Below, one piece after another: positions 1 through 9,167 of a stretch of 64,000 bases of DNA. Numbering within the stretch: the first letter of the stretch is position 1; every line of letters begins with the position of its first letter. The translations under genes and the position numbers were made by a program. The notes beneath the pieces are model-generated. The model saw only the letters and a program-made list of their open reading frames with translations. It had not been told where the DNA came from and searched no databases. This DNA comes from an uncultured Roseobacter sp. (lineage in GTDB: Bacteria; Pseudomonadota; Alphaproteobacteria; Rhodobacterales; Rhodobacteraceae), in the NCBI RefSeq assembly GCF_947491795.1, contig NZ_CANLKW010000001.1:744001-808000 (forward strand), written 5' to 3'.

Positions 1-717
1 CAGGCCGCTGTTCTGCAACTGGATGTCCTGACGGTAAGCCTCTGTGATCAGGGCTCTTCTGAGTGCTTTGAGCCGGATATCGACCAGTCCTTCATGAACC
101 GCATCTTTGGTCAGGCTGACATCTTTCTGAATTTTCTGCCCTCCCCCGCGCCGGTAACCCTTGATCTCGCCGCTGTCTCAAACAGTGCAGGCCAGGCCGA
201 TGCCTTCAGCCTTTTGTCCGACTTTGCCAGCGCTGCCGCCGGTGACATCCCGCCATTGACAGCCGTTATGGGGTTCGGGCCCCGTCTGACGGGCAACACG
301 GTTGGTGCTGCCTATCTTGGCGCGCCCTCGCTGCCCTTTGGAATTGTCAGCGCCGAGGGGACATCGACCGCCCTGCAGAGCTTTGTCACCGCACATGAGC
401 TGGGTCATATTCTGGGTGTTGATCACACAGATGAGGGCATGGGGTCGCTGATGGATCCGGTCATCAATGTCTCGTTGCTGGACGATCCGGACTTCCTGCC
501 CGGGCTGGCACCGGGTGTGGCCGAAATCTTCCGCAGCAGCAGCCTGTTGCAGGAACGCCAGATCGATACGCCGGATGAGACACCGGACAATGAAGCCCCT
601 GAAATCAGCCCGCCCACAATTGCAGCGGTCCCGCTGCCACCGGCAGTGGCAGGCTTTCTTGTCGCTCTTGGAATGCTGGCCGTTCCGGCGGCACGCAAAC
701 GCCGGCGCAGCGCCTGA
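1..717 (+). CDS. Metzincin-like zinc protease with VPLPA-type C-terminal sorting signal (5' truncated)
   Basis: The frame is open from base 1 with no stop, so the true start lies before the window; the ATG at 94 is internal. The motif HELGHILGVDH near 390-425 matches the HExxHxxGxxH zinc-binding site of metzincin metalloproteases, and a methionine follows in 'SLMDP', as expected for a Met-turn. The C-terminus has 'VPLPPA', a hydrophobic stretch and a final 'RKRRR' basic cluster: this is the VPLPA/PEP-CTERM type of exosortase-processed anchor seen in Rhodobacterales. Inference: an exported, surface-sorted protease. Substrate unknown. A hairpin at 727-752 follows the stop. Confidence 0.72.
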   Translation, partial: QAAVLQLDVLTVSLCDQGSSECFEPDIDQSFMNRIFGQADIFLNFLPSPAPVTLDLAAVSNSAGQADAFSLLSDFASAAAGDIPPLTAVMGFGPRLTGNTVGAAYLGAPSLPFGIVSAEGTSTALQSFVTAHELGHILGVDHTDEGMGSLMDPVINVSLLDDPDFLPGLAPGVAEIFRSSSLLQERQIDTPDETPDNEAPEISPPTIAAVPLPPAVAGFLVALGMLAVPAARKRRRSA

Positions 718-726
718 ACCCGGACC

Positions 727-752
727 CCTGGCAGGCCAGACAGTCTGCCAGG
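727..752. terminator. Bidirectional hairpin between convergent genes
   Basis: CCTGGCAG (727-734) and CTGCCAGG (745-752) form a perfect 8-bp stem with a 10-base loop. It sits in the 45-base gap between the protease gene and the end of uup, so it can serve both strands. There is no clear U-run. Confidence 0.5.
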
Positions 753-762
753 CACCCCGGTT

Positions 763-2577
763 CTATCCGGACGCCTTTTCCTCAAGCACAAGCCACTCAT
801 CCTCGGACGCGGCGAGTTTTTCCTGACGCTCCACCAGAGCTTCCGTTGCTTTGCGGAACTTGACCGGGTTGTCCGAGAACAGATCAGGATCAGCCAGAAG
901 TTCGCCCAGTCGCGCAATCTCTGCCTCGAGCCGTTCGATCTCCGCCGGGAGCGCTTCCAGCCTGTGTTTTTCGGTAAAACTCAGGCCCGGCTTTTCCGCT
1001 TTTGCTGGTTTTTTGTCTGCGCGGGAGGCGTTGCGGGTCTTCGCCGTTTCGTCGGATTTCCCGTCGCGCGGCTCGCGCTGGCTGATGTAGTCGCTCCATC
1101 CCCCGGCATAGACCGTCGCGCGGCCGTCCCCCTCCATCGCGATGGTTGTCGCCGCAACCCGGTCGAGAAAATCCCTGTCGTGACTGACCAGCAGCACGGT
1201 TCCGTCATAGGTGCCCAGCAGTTCCTGCAGCAGGTCGAGCGTTTCCACATCAAGATCATTTGTCGGCTCGTCAAGCACCAGCAGATTGCTGGGCCGCGCC
1301 ATCAGCCGGGCAAGCAGCAGGCGCGCTTTTTCCCCGCCTGACAGAGCCCGGACCGGCGCGCGGGCCTGTGCCTCGTCGAATAAAAACTCTTTCAGGTAGC
1401 CCACCACATGTTTCGGTGTACCACGCACCATAACCTGATCGGCCTTGCCCGAGACACGCATCTCGGGATCTCCCGTCAGACTGTCCCACAGACTCATATC
1501 CTCATCCAGCTGCGCCCGGGCCTGATCAAAAAGCGCCAGTTCCAGATTGGTGCCGAGGCGCACCGTTCCCGTGTCAGGTGGCTCGTGACCAATCAGCATG
1601 TTCAGCAGGGTCGTTTTGCCGACACCGTTCGGCCCCACAAAGGCAATCCGGTCGCCGCGCTGGACAGTCAGCGAAAACGGTCTGAGGATCTGCCTGTCGC
1701 CAAAGCTCTTTGTGATCCCTTCTGCCTCGATCACCTTGCGCCCGGATTTTGGCCCGGCATCCAGGGCCATGGCTGCTGTGCCCTGACGCGTTATCTGTGC
1801 GGCTCGCTCTGCCCGCAGATCCTGCAAAGCCCGCACCCGGCCCATATTGCGTTTGCGCCGTGCCGAGATGCCTTCGACAGCCCAGCGGGCCTCGGCCTTG
1901 ATTTTACGGTTCAGTTTGTGCCGCTGTGTGTCCTCTTCGTCCCAGATCGTATCGCGCCAGGCCTCAAAACCTGCAAACCCCTTTTCCTGACGACGCACTG
2001 CGCCGCGGTCTATCCACAGCGTCGCCCGTGTCAGTGCCCGCAGAAACGCGCGGTCGTGGCTGATGATCACATAGCCCTGACGGGACTGGCTCAGTTCTTC
2101 TTCCAGCCAGGCGATTGCCTCGATGTCGAGGTGGTTCGTGGGCTCGTCCAGTAGCATCAGATCGGGCTCGCCAGCCATCAGCCGGGCAAGTGCCGCCCGC
2201 CGACGCTCGCCGCCGCTGGCGGTTGCCACAGGGCGTGCGGGATCAAACTTCAGGCCTTCGCCCGCGCGCTCGACACGGTACATTTCTGACGGTTCAAGCC
2301 CGTGTGCCGCGAAATCCCCCAGCGTCTCAAATCCGGCCAGATCAGGGTCCTGTTCCATATAACCAACCGAGACACCCGGCCCGGAGACAACCTCGCCGCG
2401 GTCCGGCTCCACAAGGCCCGCCATCACTTTCATCAGGGTGGATTTTCCGGAGCCGTTGCGTCCGACCAGCGCCACCCGGTCACCGGGCTGTGCCACAAGG
2501 CTCAGCCCGTCAAACACCGGATCACCGCCAAAGGTCAGCGAGATATCGTTCAGCTGCAAAAGAGGTACACGTGCCAT
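763..2577 (-). CDS. uup: ABC-F ATPase, Uup family
   Basis: 604 residues with two ABC ATPase domains and no membrane segments, the ABC-F plan. Domain 1 has Walker A 'GRNGSGKST' and signature 'ASGGERRRAALARLM' followed by 'LLDEPTNHLD'. Domain 2 has Walker A 'GPNGVGKTT', signature 'LSGGEKARLLLARLM' and 'LVLDEPTNDLD'. The C-terminal ~80 residues are charged (DNA-binding coiled coil of Uup). Uup proteins are cytoplasmic and act on ribosomes or branched DNA; loss in E. coli raises precise transposon excision. The length fits the family. It lies downstream of olsB on the same strand with a ~75-base gap. Confidence 0.9.
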   Translation of the reverse strand: MARVPLLQLNDISLTFGGDPVFDGLSLVAQPGDRVALVGRNGSGKSTLMKVMAGLVEPDRGEVVSGPGVSVGYMEQDPDLAGFETLGDFAAHGLEPSEMYRVERAGEGLKFDPARPVATASGGERRRAALARLMAGEPDLMLLDEPTNHLDIEAIAWLEEELSQSRQGYVIISHDRAFLRALTRATLWIDRGAVRRQEKGFAGFEAWRDTIWDEEDTQRHKLNRKIKAEARWAVEGISARRKRNMGRVRALQDLRAERAAQITRQGTAAMALDAGPKSGRKVIEAEGITKSFGDRQILRPFSLTVQRGDRIAFVGPNGVGKTTLLNMLIGHEPPDTGTVRLGTNLELALFDQARAQLDEDMSLWDSLTGDPEMRVSGKADQVMVRGTPKHVVGYLKEFLFDEAQARAPVRALSGGEKARLLLARLMARPSNLLVLDEPTNDLDVETLDLLQELLGTYDGTVLLVSHDRDFLDRVAATTIAMEGDGRATVYAGGWSDYISQREPRDGKSDETAKTRNASRADKKPAKAEKPGLSFTEKHRLEALPAEIERLEAEIARLGELLADPDLFSDNPVKFRKATEALVERQEKLAASEDEWLVLEEKASG

Positions 2578-2654
2578 ACCGGCGGGCTACGCGCCTGAGC
2601 GCCCGGGGTCAACGCGCTGTGGGCACCAGGTCGTGAAAAACCCATCTGATCTGT

Positions 2655-3371
2655 TCATATCAGTGCGCGCAGACGCCGTTTCCGGGCTGCAGGGATCGCT
2701 GCAACTTCCAGTCCGGTAAAAACATGCAGCGTATTCATCCGGCGGTCGATCACTGCATGATCACTGACCCATGCGCCCATCATCAGGTAACTGCGCAGCA
2801 GAGGCGGCATGGCCTGCATCGCGCGTTTAAGGTCAGGCCTGCTCTCAGCACTTGCAGCGTATCGGAAGACTTCCGGGGCTTTGATGCGCGGCCGCCAGCA
2901 TTCCGGGGCGAGATGGCGCGCGCGCAGTATGGAAAATGTGTCCATGTATGCCTCTGGCTCCGTGCCCTGAAAGGACGAACACCCAAAAAGAAAACTGGCG
3001 TTGCGTTTGTCGACATGCGCCGTGATGGCCGACCACGCCAGCCGCAGAACATCCGGATCGGCACAACCGGGGGCAACGCAAAACCGCCCGATCTCGACCA
3101 TCGTGCCGGGATACCTGCCGAGCGCAGACAACTCGTAAAAACTGCCGGAATAGCTTTGCGAAATTTCCCAGGCTTCAAAATCACGCAGGCGGAAAGAACA
3201 TAAAATCCTGCCCGTGTCGCAGCTTTCGATCAGCAACAGGTGGGCCTCGCTGTCCCAGTCAGCGGCATCAGCGTCGGCTCCGAAAGCACGTATGCGCAAT
3301 GCTCTGACGGCCTCAAGATCGTGCGATGTCACAGCTGCACGTATGCGGTAGAGGCTGTTGGTCCGGGTCAT
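2655..3371 (-). CDS. olsB: L-ornithine N-alpha-acyltransferase (OlsB), GNAT fold
   Basis: 238 residues from the ATG at 3371; an upstream in-frame ATG at 3413 is possible but adds 14 residues not typical of the family. The protein has the OlsB/hemolysin-like acyltransferase pattern: N-terminal 'VRALRIRAF', central 'EIGRFCV', and 'LFGCSSFQGT' with C-terminal 'LLRSYLMMGAWV'. OlsB transfers a 3-hydroxyacyl group from ACP to ornithine, the first step of ornithine lipid synthesis at the inner membrane. The second enzyme OlsA is usually adjacent in Rhodobacterales but is not here. uup lies downstream, bamE upstream on the same strand. Confidence 0.82.
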   Translation of the reverse strand: MTRTNSLYRIRAAVTSHDLEAVRALRIRAFGADADAADWDSEAHLLLIESCDTGRILCSFRLRDFEAWEISQSYSGSFYELSALGRYPGTMVEIGRFCVAPGCADPDVLRLAWSAITAHVDKRNASFLFGCSSFQGTEPEAYMDTFSILRARHLAPECWRPRIKAPEVFRYAASAESRPDLKRAMQAMPPLLRSYLMMGAWVSDHAVIDRRMNTLHVFTGLEVAAIPAARKRRLRALI

Positions 3372-3440
3372 CGCGGCGATCTTCGGCTGGCCGGTGTCAC
3401 AGACAGGCTGCACCAGGGCGGTAACGCCCGCATGACACGA

Positions 3441-3917
3441 TCAGCCGCCGATGCCGCCGGGGGTAAAGCGTCCGATGTTGCCAAAGAGCTGTTGCAGGAT
3501 AGACCGGCTGCCGACGGTTGTATCTGTGACACGCCGCGCCAGCGGGACGACCTGACCGTCCTCTAGGCCGAACCGCTCCACGTTGGCGACGATGCCATTC
3601 GAATCAAAGCTGATGGCCAGAACTTCGCGGTCCACGACTTCGGGCTCCAGAAACGCCGTCTGGCGGATACGGCTGCGCACAAAGTACATGGCTGAGTCGT
3701 CAATCACCGAAGAGGAGGCCGCAGATCCAAGCGATTCTTCTACGCTGGAGCGCGTGTCGACGCCCACCGCAATGAGGTCGAGATCCTCGCTGGAGGGGAC
3801 ATAGCCGTGGTTGCTGTAAAGCGACGAACAGGCACTGAACAAAGCGCAAAACGCCACCAGGCATCCCAGTCTGAACGCGCGGAAAGCGCCGTTCTTTTCC
3901 CCAGACCCTGTGTTCAT
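3441..3917 (-). CDS. bamE: Outer membrane protein assembly factor BamE (SmpA/OmlA lipoprotein)
   Basis: 158 residues. The N-terminus has a basic segment, a hydrophobic core 'LGCLVAFCALFSAC' and a lipobox ending in Cys, so it is a lipoprotein. The core 'IAVGVDTRSSVEESLGSA' matches the BamE pattern in which the linker 'G.tr..V...LG.P' opens the SmpA/OmlA domain. BamE stabilises the BAM complex that inserts beta-barrels into the outer membrane. It is transcribed divergently from the DUF177 gene, and the two share a ~90-base promoter interval. Confidence 0.85.
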   Translation of the reverse strand: MNTGSGEKNGAFRAFRLGCLVAFCALFSACSSLYSNHGYVPSSEDLDLIAVGVDTRSSVEESLGSAASSSVIDDSAMYFVRSRIRQTAFLEPEVVDREVLAISFDSNGIVANVERFGLEDGQVVPLARRVTDTTVGSRSILQQLFGNIGRFTPGGIGG

Positions 3918-4008
3918 TACTTCGTACCCTCTTGCCCTTAAGGGCTATGACTTTTATCCCGCTTACACCATGCAGCGGCTATGGTTCAAGAAACGAAAGC
4001 ATCACATT

Positions 4009-4581
4009 ATGCGCGAGACCACAACATCACAGACCGCGCTGCGCGTGGCAGACCTGCCGCAAAACAGTGCTGCACCCTTTTCTTTCCGGCCTGATGCGGC
4101 AACGCTCAAGGCCCTGGCAACAGAGCTTGACCTGCTGGGCCTGAGGAAGCTGTCTTTTCAGGGAGATATCCGTGCCGAGGGCAAGGCAGACTGGCGGCTG
4201 AACGCGCGTCTCGGGGCAACGGTTATCCAGCCCTGCGGTATTACACTGGAGCCCGTCACAACGCGGATTGACGCCGATGTCACACGTCTTTTTGCGCATG
4301 ACTTCGCCGATCCGGACCTGCCAGAGGCCGAAATGACCGGCGATGACACCACCGAGCAACTGGGCCGTTATATTGATCCCTGGGCCGTGATGATCGAAGC
4401 GCTAGTGCTGGAACTGCCGTTGTATCCACGCGCACCGGGGGCGGACACGGGCGAAATGATCTATACAGAGCCGGGCACCAAACCGATGCGCGATGAGGAC
4501 GCGCGGCCCTTTGCAGGGCTTGCGGGCCTGCGCGATCAGCTGGCAGATGGCAATGATCCGGGCGATGCAGAAGACAAATGA
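4009..4581 (+). CDS. YceD/DUF177 family protein
   Basis: 190 residues from the ATG at 4009. Earlier in-frame ATGs at 3910 and 3970 give a poor extension that overlaps the bamE 5' end. The DUF177 signature is visible in 'GDIRAEGKADWRLNARLGATVIQPCGITLEPV': a conserved Cys in the 'v.q.C..tlepv' strand and an acidic C-terminal half. Family knowledge: DUF177 proteins sit just upstream of rpmF in most bacteria and have been linked to 23S rRNA maturation. That linkage is kept here, with rpmF 238 bases downstream. The gap holds no other gene I can support. Confidence 0.85.
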   Translation: MRETTTSQTALRVADLPQNSAAPFSFRPDAATLKALATELDLLGLRKLSFQGDIRAEGKADWRLNARLGATVIQPCGITLEPVTTRIDADVTRLFAHDFADPDLPEAEMTGDDTTEQLGRYIDPWAVMIEALVLELPLYPRAPGADTGEMIYTEPGTKPMRDEDARPFAGLAGLRDQLADGNDPGDAEDK

Positions 4582-4819
4582 TGCACCGGCCCGACAAAAT
4601 GACGCGGGAAAGCCTCTGATAAACAGGCGGATTTCTAAGAAATATCTGCTTGCACCAGGCTCTGATCCGGGTATTTTGCGGCGCTCATCGAAATAGGGTT
4701 GGACTTCCTTCCGGACAGGCCCTAAACGCACGACACACCCGATACGGGACAGATTCCGAAAACTGGCCGTCCGGCAGCCTTCTGAGCGCCCGGCCCCGAA
4801 CGACAAAAGGCTCAAGCCA

Positions 4820-5026
4820 ATGGCTGTTCAACAGAACAAAGTTTCCAAATCGCGCCGCAACAACCGCCGCGCACATGATGCTCTGGTTGCTGCAAACCCG
4901 AACGAATGCACCAACTGCGGCGAGCTCAAGCGCCCTCACCATGTCTGTGCGGCCTGTGGCCACTATGACGACAAAGAAGTCGTTGCACTGACAGAAGAGA
5001 TTGATCTGGACGACGACGCAGCCTAA
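4820..5026 (+). CDS. rpmF: Ribosomal protein bL32
   Basis: 68 residues. It starts '[20 protein letters not shown]', the canonical basic bL32 N-terminus, followed by a zinc ribbon CTNC...CAAC with 14 residues between the Cys pairs, and an acidic tail. It is a 50S subunit protein. The four-Cys form is the zinc-binding (C+) paralogue. plsX begins 48 bases downstream, as in the widespread rpmF-plsX-fabH operon. Confidence 0.97.
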   Translation: MAVQQNKVSKSRRNNRRAHDALVAANPNECTNCGELKRPHHVCAACGHYDDKEVVALTEEIDLDDDAA

Positions 5027-5074
5027 ACCTGTCCCTTAAAGAACAAGGGCAGCAGGTTTGGAGGCGGTCGCTTC

Positions 5075-6145
5075 ATGACGGCACAGACCGATCAGGCAGA
5101 GAACCAGACCGGACGGATCGTAATTTCCGTTGACGCAATGGGCGGCGACGCCGGGCCCGCAGCTGTTGTTGCGGGCTGCGACGTGTCTGCCCGCAAAAAC
5201 CCTGACATCCATTTTATCCTTCACGGCCCGGAAGCAGAGCTGAAACCGCTCGTTGACCGCAGGCGCGTGCTGGACGGGCGCTGTGACATCCGCGATGCCA
5301 CCGGCGTCGTGACGATGGACGACAAACCCAGCCATATCGTCCGCAACGGCAAAGAAACCTCTATGTGGTCAGCCATCGAGGCCGTACGCGAGGGCACAGC
5401 TTCTGTCGCGGTCTCCTGCGGCAACACAGGCGCGCTGATGGCTCTGTCGATGATCCGTCTGCGCAAACTGCCGGGCGTGAACAGACCGGCCATTGCCGTG
5501 CTTTATCCGTCCTCAAATCCGCAGGGCTTTAACGTGCTGCTCGACGTGGGAGCCGATGTTCGCGCAGATGCAGACGATCTTTTGCGCTATGCGTTGATGG
5601 GCATGTCCTATGCCCGCAACGGGCTGGATCTGCCCCGCCCGCGCGTCGGCCTTCTGAACGTTGGGACGGAAGAGCACAAAGGCCGGACAGAACTCAAAGA
5701 AGCCTATGAGCTGATTCGTGACCAGCAGGACGCGGCCGGATTCGAATTTATGGGGTTTGTCGAAGGCGGCGACATTTCGGGCGATGTCTGTGACGTGATC
5801 GTAACGGACGGATTTACCGGCAACGTGGCCATCAAAACCGGAGAAGGTACGGCGAGCCTTGTCGGCAGCCGCCTGCGCGAGGCGTTCCGGTATTCGCCCC
5901 TGTCGCGCCTTGCGTCGCTGCTGGCCTATACCTCGCTGCACCGGCTGCGCCGGAAGATTGATCCGCGGCGCGTGAACGGCGGCGTTTTTCTGGGGCTGAA
6001 CGGCACTGTGGTTAAATCCCACGGTGCCGCTGATGCCACGGGTATCTCGGCGGCTATCAAACTGGCGGCACAACTGGCGGACATCCAGTTTACAGACAAA
6101 CTCGCGGCCCGGGTTGCGGCCCTGCCGGCAGAGGAGAACACATAA
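5075..6145 (+). CDS. plsX: Phosphate acyltransferase PlsX
   Basis: 356 residues. Family signatures are 'ISVDAMGGDAGP' near the N-terminus, 'SCGNTGALM' at about residue 112, 'LDVGADV' and 'VVTDGFTGNVAIKT'-like 'VTDGFTGNVAIKTGEG'. PlsX converts acyl-ACP and phosphate to acyl-phosphate for PlsY, the first step of phospholipid synthesis, as a peripheral membrane enzyme. The stop TAA abuts the fabH ATG with no gap, so the pair is translationally linked. The first ~12 residues before 'GRIVISVDAMGG' are less conserved, so the start could be slightly later. Confidence 0.96.
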   Translation: MTAQTDQAENQTGRIVISVDAMGGDAGPAAVVAGCDVSARKNPDIHFILHGPEAELKPLVDRRRVLDGRCDIRDATGVVTMDDKPSHIVRNGKETSMWSAIEAVREGTASVAVSCGNTGALMALSMIRLRKLPGVNRPAIAVLYPSSNPQGFNVLLDVGADVRADADDLLRYALMGMSYARNGLDLPRPRVGLLNVGTEEHKGRTELKEAYELIRDQQDAAGFEFMGFVEGGDISGDVCDVIVTDGFTGNVAIKTGEGTASLVGSRLREAFRYSPLSRLASLLAYTSLHRLRRKIDPRRVNGGVFLGLNGTVVKSHGAADATGISAAIKLAAQLADIQFTDKLAARVAALPAEENT

Positions 6146-7117
6146 ATGACCATCCGTGCTGTTGTAGCAGGCGTAGGACACTATCTGCCCGAGCGGGTTG
6201 TCCCGAACACAGAGTTTGAAAAAACGCTGGAGACGACGGACGAATGGATCAGGGCACGCTCCGGAATTGAACGCCGCCATTTCGCGGCAGAGGGTGAAAC
6301 GACTTCGGGCATGGCGGCCAATGCCGCACGCGCGGCGTTAAAGGATGCCGGGCTGGAGCCCGCAGATGTGGATGCGATTGTGCTCGCCACCTCGACCGCA
6401 GATCTGACGTTTCCGTCGGCCGCGACCATGGTGCAGGCAGAGCTTGGCATGACAAACGGTTTTGCGTTTGACGTCCAGGCTGTCTGTGCCGGTTTTGTCT
6501 ATGCCCTGAGCAATGCCAACGCATTGATCCTTTCGGGGCAGGCGCGCCGCGTTATGGTCATCGGCGCAGAAACCTTCAGCCGCATCATGGACTGGACGGA
6601 CCGCTCAACCTGTGTGCTCTTTGGCGATGGCGCGGGCGCTGTCCTGCTGGAAGCACGCGACAGTGGCGGCACGCCGGCGGACCGGGGCATTCTGTCCACC
6701 GACCTCAATTCGGATGGCCGGCACCGGGACCTTTTGTATGTAGACGGCGGTGTCTCGACCGGAACAACCGGACATCTGCGTATGCAGGGCAACCAGGTGT
6801 TCCGCCATGCGGTGGAAAAGCTGGCCTCGACCGCGACCACAGCAATGGAAAAGGCAGGGGTCAGCGCGGAGGAGGTGGACTGGATCGTGCCACACCAGGC
6901 AAACATCCGGATCATCCAGGGCACTGCCAAAAAGCTCGGGCTGCCGATGGAAAACGTTGTGGTCACGGTGCAGGATCACGGAAATACCTCTGCTGCATCG
7001 ATTCCCCTGGCCCTGTCTGTGGGTCGCGACCGGGGGCAGATAAAGCCCGGTGATCTCATCGTAACCGAGGCAATCGGCGGTGGTCTGGCCTGGGGGGCCG
7101 TTGTCCTGCGCTGGTAG
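6146..7117 (+). CDS. fabH: 3-oxoacyl-ACP synthase III (KAS III)
   Basis: 323 residues, typical FabH length. The N-terminus 'RAVVAGVGHYLPERVVPN' is standard. The catalytic Cys is in 'DVQAVCAGFVYAL', His in 'WIVPHQANIRI' and Asn in 'DHGNTSAASIPLAL', completing the Cys-His-Asn triad. FabH condenses acetyl-CoA with malonyl-ACP to start fatty acid synthesis. It directly follows plsX. A CCGGGATATTT motif (7118-7130), shared with a dispersed repeat elsewhere in the window, begins right after its stop. Confidence 0.97.
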   Translation: MTIRAVVAGVGHYLPERVVPNTEFEKTLETTDEWIRARSGIERRHFAAEGETTSGMAANAARAALKDAGLEPADVDAIVLATSTADLTFPSAATMVQAELGMTNGFAFDVQAVCAGFVYALSNANALILSGQARRVMVIGAETFSRIMDWTDRSTCVLFGDGAGAVLLEARDSGGTPADRGILSTDLNSDGRHRDLLYVDGGVSTGTTGHLRMQGNQVFRHAVEKLASTATTAMEKAGVSAEEVDWIVPHQANIRIIQGTAKKLGLPMENVVVTVQDHGNTSAASIPLALSVGRDRGQIKPGDLIVTEAIGGGLAWGAVVLRW

Positions 7118-7160
7118 CCGGGATATTTCCGCTTATCCCCTGTCCTGCAAGCCATTGATA

Positions 7161-7190
7161 TTGACTCGGAAAAACCCCCTCCCCTATGGT
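7161..7190 (+). promoter_or_regulatory. Possible sigma70 promoter for ihfA
   Basis: TTGACT (7161-7166) and TATGGT (7185-7190) are separated by 18 bases, and a G-rich Shine-Dalgarno (GGGGGG, 7203-7208) lies five bases before the ihfA ATG. The -35 element is good, the -10 is weak. Placed by eye only. Confidence 0.35.
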
Positions 7191-7213
7191 GATCCAAACT
7201 CAGGGGGGATGAT

Positions 7214-7516
7214 ATGGCCGAAAAGACTTTGACACGTATGGATCTGAGCGAGGCCGTTTTCCGCGAAGTTGGTCTTTCCCGCAATGAAAGCGCACAGCTG
7301 GTCGAGTCGGTACTGGAGCATCTGTCGGATGCGCTCGTGCGCGGCGAGCAGGTGAAGATCTCGTCTTTCGGCACGTTTTCCGTGCGTGATAAATCGGCCC
7401 GCGTCGGTCGCAATCCCAAAACCGGCGAAGAGGTTCCGATCAATCCGCGCCGCGTCCTGACATTCCGCCCGTCGCATCTGATGAAGGATCGCGTGGCGAA
7501 CGGGAACAAGTCCTGA
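7214..7516 (+). CDS. ihfA: Integration host factor subunit alpha
   Basis: 100 residues, the exact length class of IHF-alpha. It starts '[20 protein letters not shown]', carries '[27 protein letters not shown]' (split here: '[13 protein letters not shown]' then '[12 protein letters not shown]'), the beta-arm region with the intercalating proline, and ends in a basic helix. IHF bends DNA sharply and serves replication, recombination and sigma54 promoters. The following MerR-type gene starts 4 bases after its stop, so the two are probably co-transcribed. Confidence 0.96.
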   Translation: MAEKTLTRMDLSEAVFREVGLSRNESAQLVESVLEHLSDALVRGEQVKISSFGTFSVRDKSARVGRNPKTGEEVPINPRRVLTFRPSHLMKDRVANGNKS

Positions 7517-7520
7517 TCTG

Positions 7521-8966
7521 ATGCCCAAATCACCTGATGCTTTCCGCACGATCTCAGAGGTCGCAGACTGGCTGGGTGTGCAGGCGCATGTGCTGCGGTT
7601 CTGGGAAAGCAAATTCAGTCAGGTGAAGCCCGTAAAGCGGGCTGGTGGCCGCCGGTATTACCGGCCCAACGATATGCAGTTGCTGGGCGGTCTCAAGAAA
7701 CTGTTGCACGAAGACGGGCTGACCATCAAAGGCGCGCAGAAACTGCTGCGCGAACACGGGATCGCACATGTGGCCGCGATGTCGCAGCCACTGGATGATC
7801 TGACTGTTGCCGTAATGGACGATCAGATCAGCGACACGGATACCGCGCCCGAACAACACTCACGGCCTGCTGCGGACGTCGCCGAACCGGTACCTCAGCT
7901 GGCGGTCGACGATGCCAGGGCCGAGAGCCCGGACGAGCCCGCTGCCGGGGAAACGGTCGCAGCGGAGCCAGTGAGTGATGACGCGCAACCAGACCAATCT
8001 GCTTCAGAGACGCTGGCCGATACTCCCGAAGAGCCCGATGCGGTTGCACCAGGTGATACCGGCGCAGAAGCTCTGAAAGACAATGTGCAGGACGCAACCG
8101 GAGAGGCCGCAGAAGAGACTGCAGCACCTGCAGAAACTCTGCCCGAAGCTTTCGAGCCTGAGGAGACCGCACCGGTCGCCCCCCCTGCCGCTGAACCTTC
8201 GGAACCCGAACACGCTGCACCCGCAGAGCCCGTTGCTGCAACACCTTTGGAGCCAGTCGAAGACATTGGTGAAGATGTGTCTGCGCCGGCTCAACCGGAA
8301 CCGATCGCTGAACCTGAGCCCGAGCCGGTTGCAGTGGCGTCGGAAGCCCCCGCGGAGGAACCAGCCGATCTGCCAGCGGCAGAGGACGCGTCTACTGCGG
8401 CAGACCCTGGGACCGACCAGTCTGAACCAGTGTCCGAATTGCCCGGCTTCCTGCGGCATCCCCTGAATGACGTCGCTGAAGAAGCAGAGCAGGAAACCGC
8501 TGCCGAAGCCGAAGCGCAGGCCGTCGATAACGGAGCCGAAGAGCCTGCAGCGGTTGAACCGGCACCGGACGTCACACCTGCAGCCAGTCCACCAGAACCG
8601 CATCAGTCGGAACCCGAAGCGACACCGGATGCCGATCTGCCAGAAGCAGTTGAAGCGGCATCTCCATCAGTCACTGACGAGAGTTCCGAGACGGAATCGG
8701 CACCCGCGCCTATGGAGAACGGTTCGGAGCCTGAGGAAGCCGCATCCGATCCGGAGCCGCAACCGGCACCAAAACCACGCGTTGTGGAAATCGCGGCCCC
8801 GCTACAGGAAAGCACGATGAGTGTTGAACCGTCCGCGCTGACCGCCGTCTCACGTATCCGTCATCTGACGCCGGAACAGGCGGATGCGATCAGGCCGCTT
8901 GTGGCACGTCTTGCACAGCTGCGCGCAGGAGCGACCGGCTCACACAAAGACGCGGGCAAAGACTGA
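7521..8966 (+). CDS. MerR-family regulator with long acidic Ala/Pro/Glu-rich tail
   Basis: 481 residues. Residues ~8-75 are a MerR winged helix: '[22 protein letters not shown]' is present in pieces '[11 protein letters not shown]' and '[10 protein letters not shown]', followed by 'RRYYRPNDM' and '[16 protein letters not shown]'. From ~105 to ~440 the chain is low-complexity and very acidic (E, P, A, S repeats). A short ordered segment '[19 protein letters not shown]' closes it near the C-terminus. The MerR domain next to ihfA is common in alphaproteobacteria, usually with a much shorter tail. No effector-binding Cys set is seen. Target genes are unknown. Confidence 0.82.
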   Translation: MPKSPDAFRTISEVADWLGVQAHVLRFWESKFSQVKPVKRAGGRRYYRPNDMQLLGGLKKLLHEDGLTIKGAQKLLREHGIAHVAAMSQPLDDLTVAVMDDQISDTDTAPEQHSRPAADVAEPVPQLAVDDARAESPDEPAAGETVAAEPVSDDAQPDQSASETLADTPEEPDAVAPGDTGAEALKDNVQDATGEAAEETAAPAETLPEAFEPEETAPVAPPAAEPSEPEHAAPAEPVAATPLEPVEDIGEDVSAPAQPEPIAEPEPEPVAVASEAPAEEPADLPAAEDASTAADPGTDQSEPVSELPGFLRHPLNDVAEEAEQETAAEAEAQAVDNGAEEPAAVEPAPDVTPAASPPEPHQSEPEATPDADLPEAVEAASPSVTDESSETESAPAPMENGSEPEEAASDPEPQPAPKPRVVEIAAPLQESTMSVEPSALTAVSRIRHLTPEQADAIRPLVARLAQLRAGATGSHKDAGKD

Positions 8967-9023
8967 TCCAATGGCAATTCGCTCTTGTCACGGCCCTCAG
9001 ATCGGGTATGAAGCGGCTCATGT

Positions 9024-9100
9024 CGGGCTATGGCGCAGCCTGGTAGCGCGTCCGTCTGGGGGACGGAAGGTCGCAGGTTCGAGTCCTGCTAGCCCGACCA
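9024..9100 (+). tRNA. tRNA-Pro (anticodon GGG)
   Basis: 77 bases with a full cloverleaf. The acceptor stem CGGGCTA (9024-9030) pairs with TAGCCCG (9090-9096), with discriminator A and encoded CCA (9098-9100). The D arm is GCGC...GCGC, the anticodon stem TCCGT/ACGGA surrounds loop CTGGGGG (9056-9062), and the anticodon GGG is 9058-9060. The T arm is GCAGG-TTCGAGT-CCTGC. The adjacent terminator at 9121 supports independent transcription. Confidence 0.97.
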
Positions 9101-9120
9101 TCAACCGACATGTCCAAAGA

Positions 9121-9151
9121 GCCCGCGCTCCCGCAGCGCGGGCCTTTGCAT
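9121..9151 (+). terminator. Rho-independent-type terminator after tRNA-Pro
   Basis: GCCCGCGCT (9121-9129) and AGCGCGGGC (9135-9143) form a perfect 9-bp stem with a five-base loop, followed by a short CTTTGCATTTT tail. It lies 20 bases after the tRNA CCA end and just before the deaminase gene. Confidence 0.7.
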
Positions 9152-9167
9152 TTTCAGGAGCCGGTAC

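Noticed and set aside
8000..8900. Tandem DNA repeat or CRISPR-like array in the merR gene
   Set aside because: The repetition is at the amino-acid level (E/P/A) with irregular codons; no constant repeat and spacer lengths.
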